Shown here: in pieces, positions 20,079 to 29,200 of the stretch
Layout: the number at the start of each line of letters is the position of its first letter
How positions within the stretch are numbered: position 1 is the first letter of the stretch
Source of the DNA: Candidatus Enterococcus huntleyi
Lineage (GTDB): Bacteria > Bacillota > Bacilli > Lactobacillales > Enterococcaceae
NCBI RefSeq assembly: GCF_009933175.1
Contig: NZ_MAEJ01000014.1
Span: 1 to 59,003, forward strand
Length of the DNA: 59,003 bases
Direction of reading: 5' to 3'
Translations under genes and position numbers: made by a program
Notes under the pieces: model-generated
Told to the model about the DNA's origin: nothing
Seen by the model: the letters and a program-made list of their open reading frames with translations, nothing else
The model's database searches: none

Positions 20079-21086
20079 GTGAGTATTGCTTTAGTAGTAA
20101 CCGTTACACTCGTTATGGGTGTGATTTTTGTAAATGGTTGGACGGACGCACCAAATGCAATCGCTACCGCCGTCTCAACAAGAGTCTTACGACCGAATGT
20201 CGCGATTGGTATGGCGGTAGTGATGAATTTCCTTGGCGCGCTAGTAATGACTGTATTTAATGCGCAGGTGGCTGAAACTATTTCAAATATTGTTCGATTT
20301 GAAGGAGATTCTGCCCAGGTAGCATTAGCTTCTGCCTTATTTTCCATTGTGGTTTGGTCTGTAGCAGCATGGTACTTTGGAATACCGACAAGTGAGTCAC
20401 ATGCATTAATTGCCGGGCTTACAGGCTCAGCTATGGCCTTAGGGGGTATTGGTGCGGTAAATGGTGGTGAATGGTTGAAAGTCCTTATAGGGCTTGTTGT
20501 ATCAACTATCATGGGCTTTGGCGGTGGCTACCTCATTACAAAACTACTGGTAGCTATATTTAAATCTACTCCTAGAAGAAAAGCGAATAAATTCTTTACG
20601 ATAGGTCAAGCAATCGCTGCTGGAGCAAATGCCTTTTTACATGGTGCACAAGATGGGCAAAAATTCATGGGTGTCTTCATGTTAGGCTTATTTTATAATG
20701 ATCTCGCGGAAAAAACAGGTAATGGGTTTGTTATCCCTATTTGGGTGATGGCTCTATGTTCCTTGACGATGGGCTTTGGTACCTCAGTTGGCGGAATGAA
20801 AATCATTAAATCTGTGGGGATGGACATGGTTAAGCTAGAGAAATATCAAGGATTTTCTGCGGATTTGAGTGCAGCAATTTGTTTGTTTTTAGCTTCAGTA
20901 TTCGGGATCCCAGTTTCTACAACCCATACAAAAACAACGGCTATCATGGGTGTTGGCGCTTCTCGCCGTTTATCGAGCGTTGATTGGCGAATTGTTAAGG
21001 AAATGATGTTCGCTTGGGTAATGACATTTCCCGGCTGCGGACTTATTGCATTCATAATGGCAAAACTATTTATTGCCCTATTTTAG
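20079..21086 (+). CDS. pit: Low-affinity inorganic phosphate transporter, PiT family
   Basis: A 335-residue polytopic membrane protein that imports phosphate with a cation. Both PiT signature repeats are present: NGWTDAPNAIATAVSTR near residue 20 with GIPTSESHALIAG, and FLHGAQDGQKFMG near 190 with GIPVSTTHTKTTAIMGVG. The start is GTG, with GGAGGG 9 bases upstream. It is followed after 12 bases by the DUF47 partner gene, the usual pit operon. Confidence 0.95.
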   Translation: MSIALVVTVTLVMGVIFVNGWTDAPNAIATAVSTRVLRPNVAIGMAVVMNFLGALVMTVFNAQVAETISNIVRFEGDSAQVALASALFSIVVWSVAAWYFGIPTSESHALIAGLTGSAMALGGIGAVNGGEWLKVLIGLVVSTIMGFGGGYLITKLLVAIFKSTPRRKANKFFTIGQAIAAGANAFLHGAQDGQKFMGVFMLGLFYNDLAEKTGNGFVIPIWVMALCSLTMGFGTSVGGMKIIKSVGMDMVKLEKYQGFSADLSAAICLFLASVFGIPVSTTHTKTTAIMGVGASRRLSSVDWRIVKEMMFAWVMTFPGCGLIAFIMAKLFIALF

Positions 21087-21098
21087 GAGGAAGAGAAC

Positions 21099-21722
21099 AT
21101 GGCTAGAAAAAAACAATACGATTATTTTGTTGCATTAGAGCACATTGCAGCTAATACCCATAAAGCGAGTACGTATTTATTACAGTTGGTAGAGAATTAC
21201 ACGGAAGCACATGCGATCGAACAAGCTGAAAAGATACATATGCTGGAAAAAGAGGGCGATCAATTGGTTCGTGATGTAATGAATGAGTTATATGATGCCT
21301 TTATTACACCGATTGACCGCGAAGATATTGTTGAAGTGACAGATAAGTTAGATGATATTTTAGATGGAATCAATGGCTTATGCTATTTATTCGGTAATTT
21401 GGCGATAACTGAAATGCGCCCAGAAACGGACAAATTTGTTCATTTAGTTGTAGATGCCACAGAAGGTGTATTAACTGCAACAAAAGAATTTGCGAAGTTC
21501 AAAAATTCTAAGACGCTCAAAAAAATGATTCAAGAAGTCAACGATGTCGAAGCTAAGGCAGATCATTTGTATAGTGAACTACTAAGAACGCTGTTTACCA
21601 CTGAAACAAATCCTATCGAAATTATTAAATGGAAGAACGTGTATGACCAACTAGAGTTGACGATGAACCGTAGCGAGCTAGTGGTAGATTTGATTGATGG
21701 TCTTGTTATCAAAAACACCTAG
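21099..21722 (+). CDS. DUF47 family protein, PiT accessory protein
   Basis: A 207-residue PhoU-like helical cytosolic protein of the DUF47/YkaA family. These proteins are found next to PiT transporters and are thought to control them. Typical segments are EKEGDQLVRDVMNELYDAFITPIDREDI and DDILDGINGL. An AGGAGGAAG site precedes the ATG. Second gene of the pit operon. Confidence 0.92.
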   Translation: MARKKQYDYFVALEHIAANTHKASTYLLQLVENYTEAHAIEQAEKIHMLEKEGDQLVRDVMNELYDAFITPIDREDIVEVTDKLDDILDGINGLCYLFGNLAITEMRPETDKFVHLVVDATEGVLTATKEFAKFKNSKTLKKMIQEVNDVEAKADHLYSELLRTLFTTETNPIEIIKWKNVYDQLELTMNRSELVVDLIDGLVIKNT

Positions 21723-21759
21723 TTCAACTTTTGAGACTTTTAAAAAACCGGATATTTTT

Positions 21760-21806
21760 GAGTGATGAAGAAGCTAGATTTTAGCTTGTTCATCACTCTT
21801 TTTGTC
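21760..21806 (+). terminator. Terminator of the pit operon
   Basis: GAGTGATGAA with AAGCTA pairs with TAGCTTG and TTCATCACTC, followed by TTTTTG. Confidence 0.88.
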
Positions 21807-22480
21807 GTGAATATAGACTGGGAGCTATTATATCGAAAACAGATGTTTGCTAAAGCGACTACTGCTAGTGTTGAATAGGAGAATCAAAAAAGTTTTTAAA
21901 GAGTTTTTTTAAAGTGGTTGGAATCGAAGTTTTAATGGAGGCTTTTTCTATTCTTGATGAAGCTAATCATAGGCTATCTGTCTAAAGAATAATTGGTAAG
22001 TGAAAATTAGAAACCACAAGGAAATGAATGAGAGGGAATCGTTGCTATAGAAGGAAAAAGTAATCCATCAGTTTTTTTAAAGACTTATTTTCGCAAGAGC
22101 TATTTAATTTATTGTGCGAGCTTTGAGCTAGATGAGCATATTTGAAATTCTTTCTGTTAGGTAGCAGTTGTTGCTGAATTTTTATACCGAAAAATGAAGA
22201 GTGGATTAAAGGCTCGACTTCTTGTACAAGGGAAATAAAAAGGTCGATTGTATAAGCACAGCAAGAAGTGAACCTGCCAATTAAAATGTCCCCATAAAGA
22301 ATAATCTTTATTATCAAGGGCTTAGTCTAGCAAGCTGAAAATTCGTGTATTTGTTTCACTCAAGTTGTTTTATAATTGTTGAAGTGGGCGTGAACCAATG
22401 TGTATATCTAAAGCTGGATAGAATAAAAATTCAAAAAGTTACACCTGTTATTTTATGTTATATAAAGCCAGTTATTATTC

Positions 22481-22509
22481 TTGACAGAAACACATAAAAA
22501 ACGTAACAT
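22481..22509 (+). promoter_or_regulatory. Candidate distal promoter for the adhesin leader
   Basis: TTGACA (22481-22486), 17 bases, TAACAT (22504-22509). If used, it would give a leader of about 750 bases before the adhesin start codon. Confidence 0.4.
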
Positions 22510-22628
22510 AATAGGTGATAGATGCATATTTTTTTCTTTGTTCATAATAGAAATACAGTTATTTTACGCGGGTTTTTTTAAGTGTTTCGAAATTGGTACT
22601 TTCGAATTTTTTTGATTTTTCTGTATTG

Positions 22629-22655
22629 CTTTTAAAATCTCGTACGTTATTTAAC
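22629..22655. repeat. 27-bp operator-like direct repeat, copy 1
   Basis: CTTTTAAAAT, four variable bases, TACGTTAT, one variable base, TAAC. It shares 22 of 27 positions with 22992-23018; all mismatches fall in the spacer blocks. Confidence 0.6.
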
Positions 22656-22991
22656 CCGATGAACAATTTGAACAAAGACTAGTGAACAGACGGGGAGTTT
22701 GCTAGAGGATGATGTGTCTTTCAATCCGGTAAGGAGGTGGCCCAAGATTTATAAATATAGTGGGATGATTAGAGCAAGTAGGAATGGGATGGCTATTCTA
22801 TTGCCTTTGATAAGCGAATATATCTGATAATGATTAGGTAGATTTAACATAGCGTAAATTCGCGATACATAGTATTGAGTTTATCAGTAATAGAAGAATG
22901 AAGGACGGCTTTGAGATGCTTTTGGCTACGTGCAAAAGATTTGAAAAGTCACATAAAAGAAGTTAGGTGTCCTTCTAATTGTAGACGTTAG

Positions 22992-23018
22992 CTTTTAAAA
23001 TAAGCTACGTTATGTAAC
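22992..23018. repeat. 27-bp operator-like direct repeat, copy 2
   Basis: Same block pattern as copy 1. Here the core reads CGTTATGTAACG, an inverted repeat of CGTTA with a two-base centre, as expected for a dimeric DNA-binding protein. Confidence 0.6.
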
Positions 23019-23102
23019 GCTTGCAAATTGTGAGAAATTCAAGATATGGATAAATTGGATTTGTCAGGGGATCAATTTTAAAGTTAATAATATTAGGAGG
23101 AA

Positions 23103-23147
23103 ATGAAAGTGCTTAAATGCTATACAGAAAAAATTATTTATTGCTGA
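23103..23147 (+). CDS. Possible leader peptide before the adhesin (14 codons)
   Basis: ATG at 23103 reads MKVLKCYTEKIIYC and stops at 23145-23147. AGGAGG (23095-23100) is only two bases from this ATG, but eight bases from the in-frame GTG at 23109, which would give 12 codons. The stop codon lies inside the left arm of the 15-bp hairpin that follows. No known family; it may only serve in regulation, or may not be translated. Confidence 0.35.
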   Translation: MKVLKCYTEKIIYC

Positions 23148-23193
23148 ATACCAGTGTGATGAATGATTTTCGAAATTTTATTCAGCAATAAAT
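23136..23193 (+). promoter_or_regulatory. Perfect 15-bp hairpin in the adhesin leader
   Basis: ATTTATTGCTGAATA (23136-23150) is exactly complementary to TATTCAGCAATAAAT (23179-23193) around a 28-base loop. No T-run follows, so it is not a standard terminator. It overlaps the end of the short leader ORF and ends 80 bases before the adhesin start. Confidence 0.65.
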
Positions 23194-23272
23194 CTCATTT
23201 TCTTGTTCTATAGTCGATTTTATAGCAGCTTTCTAACATCTTTTTCTGTTTATAGTGATAGGAGGAGAATGA

Positions 23273-26200
23273 ATGGATAGATTGAGAAAAATTTTGACTA
23301 TTATAGGCTTGCTGGGTATTTTGTCAAGTGTAGTTCCTGTCAATGCTTTCGCTGTAGTAAATGATAACGGCGTGAGGTATAAGAATGTCAAATTAGTTGA
23401 TAATACAGGAAATGAGGTTACAGAAGCAAATACGATCAAACAAAATGACAATATAAAGATTGTGCTAGATTGGGAACTAGCCACATCGAGTAAAGTCAGT
23501 CAACAATTGATCGTTTCGAAACAATTACCTGCTAACCTGGCTATTCCGGACCAAGCAGGAAATCTGGGAAATGATTTAGGTACATATCAGGTTAGAAACA
23601 AGCAGTTGATATTTACATTTGCTGGTTACACTGAGAATAATGAGGAGCTGACTAGTAGCGATAAGGTTGAAATTAAAAACTTTAGTGGCACACTAAAACT
23701 AGATGCTCAAACGGTGAATCCAAACAATGCGAACCAAGAGACAATTTCCTTTGAGGACCAATTAACACGGACACTCTTCTATGAGCAACCAACAGTGGAA
23801 TCAAGTGCGCCAGCAGTTTCTTCAGAAGAAGCACCGGTAGCATCCACAGAAGCTACAGTAGAAAAAACTACGAAATCTTCTACTGAGAATTCAACTGAAG
23901 AGTCTAAGGAAGAGAAAGAAACGAAAAAAGAAACAAAGAATGGCAAAGCGACATTTGCTGCAGATTTGACTTCTAGTGTTTCAATTGAAGGCTTGAAGGT
24001 TTATAAGAAACCTATCGGACAAAACGATTGGACACCAGTTCCTGCGGGCGGATCAATCATGTTGGGGGATTCAGTTAAGTTTGAAGTAGACTGGTCAATT
24101 CCTGAATTAAATGCGGTTGCGGGCGATATTATAAAAATTCCGTTATCCATTGAAAACTTTTCGTTTAAAAATACCAATCTTCAAGATTTGATTTCAGATG
24201 GCGTGGTTATTGGTCAATGGCAAATTGATGATAATCGTTTTAAGGTCATCTTTAATGACAAAATTGAATCTAAGGATTTATTGAAAAACGGAACAGTTGA
24301 AGCGATTGGTGCAGCCAATAAAGTTGGCGATAATTCACATATCATTATTAATGGTGAGGATATGATGGAAGTTGATATCGTGCCATCACCAGTTGTTGAA
24401 ATTCCAGATGATCCTTGGCCAGTTGCTTCCGATGCCATGAAGGGTGGACTCGTTTCTGGTGGTAGCTTGAATCAACTTGGTTGGAACTTAGACATCAACT
24501 ATAAATCGATGAGAGAATATTATGAGACGGGAATTTTTCCAGCTAAAGATAATTTATTGCTTGTCGATGAATTAGCTGAGGGAACGTCATTTGTAGAAGG
24601 GTCTTTTGTCCTCACTTCGAGTATCAAGACGATGTATGATAACGGAGACGGTACATTCACAATGGGGCAAATTCAAATGGGCACGAGTGCACCGATTACG
24701 CACCCAGGCTTCTCGAAAATTAACCAGAATGTTGGCGAATCAAAAGAGGCGTTCAAAGGACGTGTGCAAGCAAGTCCACAGCTTACTTATGGAATTTATA
24801 AAGATAGTGCGGGAATCGAAACAATAATCTTGAACTTTGGTTCACTGCCATCTACTTCAAATCAAATTAAGTATAAAAAAGATGTGGCTTTAACGGGAAT
24901 CGATAAGTTATATAATGATGGGAAATTAACAGTTGCTGGAAGAGAGCGATTGCTTGAATTCCTAGAGGCGATTGATTTTCAAGCACCAGCCTTCCGCTTG
25001 AATTTCCGAGTGGACGTTAAAGGCGGCACCGACATTTATAAGAATATAGCTGAATTTGAGTGGAATGGCGGCGACGTTAAATCAAATGATGCAGGTGTTC
25101 GTTATGAAGATGTAACTGCCGGCGTTCAAACAGGTGAAAAAGGCAGTATCCGGATTCTTAAAAAAGATGCATTAGGCACAATCTTACCTGGTATCGAATT
25201 TAAACTACAAGTAAAAAATGGTGCGGGGGTTTTTGTTGACTACACACCGATTGATGGCGGTACAGCTATTCGAGCAACAGATAGCTCAGGATTAGTCGAA
25301 TACAAGAAATTAAATCCGGGCATCTATCGCTTAGTCGAGTTAGTTGATTTTACTGACCCAGATAGTGAATTCTATCAAGCAACTACCAAAGTTACGACAC
25401 CGATTGGGGCGACAACAACAACGGATGAATTTGAAATCAAAGAGTCTGACTCCAAAGGATTTGTTGCGAATGTCGTGAATCATCGTCAACTACAGAAAAC
25501 GGTGACCAAGGTTTGGAACGATGGAAACAATCAAGATGGTTTACGCCCAACTAGTGTCCAAGTTCAATTGTATGCGGATGGAGTTTTGAAAGGTTCGTCA
25601 GTAACCTTGAATGATGGAAACAATTGGTCACATACATGGAAAGAATTACCTGAAGCCAATCAGGGTACTGCGATTAATTATACTGTCGAAGAAGTTGGTA
25701 CAGTCGCAGGCTACACGAGTGCGATCACGACAGATAATCAGACTGGCGATGCGACGGTAACAAATACGCATACGCCAGAGACTATCTCTGTCAGTGGTAC
25801 GAAAACATGGAACGACGGCAATAACCAGGACAACATTCGCCCAGATAGCATTATGGTGAATCTATTTGCGGATGATGAAAAGGTTAAGGATCAAGAAGTT
25901 ACTGCTGATGGCGATGGTAATTGGGCGTACTCATTTACCAATCTGCCAAAATATAAAAATGGTCGAGTAATTGATTACACAGTTACTGAAGACGCAGTAC
26001 CAAGCTACACAACGACAATGAATGGTTACAATATTACCAATAGCTATACACCGAAACAAACGAAGGTTGAAGTGAAGAAGGTTTGGAATGACGGCAATAA
26101 TCAAGATGGCTTGCGTCCAAACAGCATTGCGGTTCAGTTATATGCGAACGGCACGGCTACAGGTACACCACTTACCTTAAATGAAGGTAATCACTGGAAA

Positions 26201-29200
26201 GCTTCTTGGGATAATTTACCAGAAAAAGCAGCTGGCCAAACGATTACTTATACAGTTGCCGAAGTTGGCAGCATCACAGGGTACACGACGGTGGTTACTG
26301 AAGGTGATCCAGGTAAATTTACGATTACTAACAGTCATACTCCTGAACAAACTAGCGTAACTGGAACGAAAACGTGGGTAGATGCCAATGATCAAGATGG
26401 CGTGCGACCAACTAGCATTACAGTTAAATTATTAGCTGATGGTGTGGAAGAGACGAGTAAAAACGTAACTGCAGAAGAAAATTGGCAGTACTCATTTACT
26501 AACCTACCAAAATATAAAAATGGTCAAGAAATTGCTTATACAATTAGTGAAGTGGCGGTACCAAATTATTCCGTGACTTACAATGGCTATAATATTACGA
26601 ACAGTTATACGCCAGGGCAAACGAATGTTCAAGTGACTAAGTTATGGGATGACGCGAATGATCAAGATGGTCTGCGTCCGTCAAGTATCGATGTTCAATT
26701 ATTTGCGAATGGCGTAGCAAAAGATGCGCCAGTAACGTTAACTGAAGCTGGTTTATGGAAACATACCTGGGAGAACTTGGATGAAAAAGCAGCGGGTCAA
26801 ACGATTGACTATACCGTTAAAGAAGTGGGTAGCGTAACTGGCTATACTTCATTAACGGATGCAACAAATCCAGCTGAGGTGAAGATTACTAATAGCCATA
26901 CACCGGCGGAAATAACTGTCTCAGGTAAGAAAACGTGGAACGATGCTGACGATCAAGATGGCAAACGTCCAACAAGTATTACCGTTAATTTATTAGCTGA
27001 TGGAGTTATAGAAAAAAGTAAAGTAGTGTCAGCTAATCAGTCTGGTGAATGGAAATATGAATTTACAAACTTACCAAAATTCAAGAATGGGACAGAAATC
27101 ACTTATACAATTAGTGAAGAAGCTGTGCCAGATTACTCAGTGAATTACACTGGATTTGATATTACCAATAGCTATACACCGGGTGAAACGGCAGTTATTG
27201 TAAGTAAAGTCTGGGATGATAATGAGAATCAGGATGGCCTTCGTCCAACCAGCATTGAGGTTCAATTGTATGCGGATGGCGTAGCTAAGGGGGCACCTAT
27301 TACTTTAGCGGCACCAAATTGGACAAACAAATGGGAACATCTTGCTGAAAAATCGGCGGGTCAACCAATCGTTTATACAGTCAAAGAAGTGGATAGTGTA
27401 ACAGGTTATACCACATCAATTGATCAAAATAATCTGGCTGATGTGAAGATTACTAATAGCCATACACCAGCTAAAACGACTGTTAGTGGAACGAAAACAT
27501 GGGATGATGCCAACGATCAAGATGGCAAACGTCCGACAAGTATTACCGTGAATTTATTTGCAAATGGCGCACCAGCTGGTAGTCAAGTGGTGGAAGCAGA
27601 TAATGAGGGTAATTGGACCTATGAATTTACAGATCTAGATAAATTTAAAAATGGCCAAGAAATTAACTATACAATTACCGAAACAGCAGTACCAGATTAC
27701 TCAACTAGCTACAATGGTACGAATATTAAAAACAGTTATACGCCTGGTAAAACGGCTGTGACTGTCGAAAAAGTTTGGGCAGATATGGATAACCAGGATG
27801 GGCTTCGTCCAACAAGTATTCAGGTTCAATTGTATGCGAACGGCGTAGCTCAAGGCGCGCCAGAAACATTAACGGCACCTACTTGGACATACACATGGGA
27901 TACTCTGGATGAAAAAGCAGCCGGTCAACCGATTGTTTATACAGTCGAAGAAGTCGGTGAAGTACCAGGGTATACGACTACGACAGCAACTAATCCTGGA
28001 AGCGTAGTGATTACGAATACGCACACACCGGAAGAAGTCGATGTTGATGGATCGAAAACTTGGACTGACGCTGATAATCAAGATGGCGTAAGACCAGACA
28101 GTATCACCGTGAATTTATTAGCTGATGGGTTGAAGATTGCTGATAAAGTCGTATCAGAAGCAACTAGCTGGGCTTACCAATTTAAAGACTTACCGAAATT
28201 TAATAATGGTCAAGAAATTAACTACACCATTACTGAAGATGCGGTACCAGGGTACTCAACTAGCTACACAGGTTATACTATTGAAAATAGTTATACACCA
28301 GGCCAAACAAGTCTTTCTGTGACCAAGGCTTGGGCAGATAATGATAATCAAGATGGGTTACGTCCAACAAGTATTGATGTTCAATTGTATGCAGATGACG
28401 TCGCAACCGGCGTACCAGTTACATTGAGTGACGATAACTCATGGCATCATGATTGGACTAATTTGGATGAAAAATCGAATGGTCAAACAATTGTTTATAC
28501 TGTCAGAGAAGTTGGCACAGTAGCTGGTTACACAACAACTGTTGATGCAAATGATCCAGCGAATGTAGTGATTACGAACAGTCACACACCAGAACAAACA
28601 GAAGTAACTGGTAAGAAAATTTGGAATGACGCGGACAATCAAGATGGCGTTCGTCCAGATAACATTCAAGTGAATCTATTTGCAAATGGTGAACTGGTAA
28701 CTAGTCAAGAAGTGACTGCAGATGAAAACGGGGAGTGGAATTACGAATTTACTGGTTTAGATAAGTTTGAAGCTGGCCAAGAAATTACGTACACCATTAC
28801 CGAAGATGCGGTAGCTAACTACTCAACTAGCTATACCGGCACTGACATTACGAATAGCTATACACCGGGTCAAACAGCTATTACTGTCAATAAAGTTTGG
28901 GCAGATGGCGATGACCAAGATGGCTTACGTCCAGCAAGTATTAACGTTCAATTGTATGCGGATGGCGTTGCAACCGGTGCACCAATTACGTTGAATGAAG
29001 ATAATTTATGGGCACACACTTGGGCTAACTTGGCTGTCAAAGCTAGCGGACAAACGATTGACTATACGGTCAAGGAAGTTGGCACTGTCGCAGGTTATAC
29101 AACGTCTCAAGTGACTGGCCCTGGCAATGTTGTGATTACTAATACGCATACACCAGAAAAAGTTGCTGTAGATGGTGTGAAAACTTGGGATGACGCGGAT

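Larger units (their letters stand above)
21807..23272. other. Long gene-free leader region before the giant adhesin
   Basis: About 1.47 kb without a credible gene; the 90-codon minus-strand ORF at 22045-22317 has no family look and no ribosome site. The region holds a promoter-like pair at 22481-22509, two copies of a 27-bp block with a GTTATNTAAC core (22629-22655 and 22992-23018), an orphan AAGGAGGTG at about 22731-22739, and a short leader ORF followed by a perfect hairpin at 23103-23193. This is much more regulatory-looking sequence than at any other gene here. Confidence 0.7.

Noticed and set aside
22045-22317. Minus-strand ORF of 90 codons in the adhesin leader
   Set aside because: No ribosome site, no recognisable domain, unusual composition, and it lies in AT-rich regulatory sequence.
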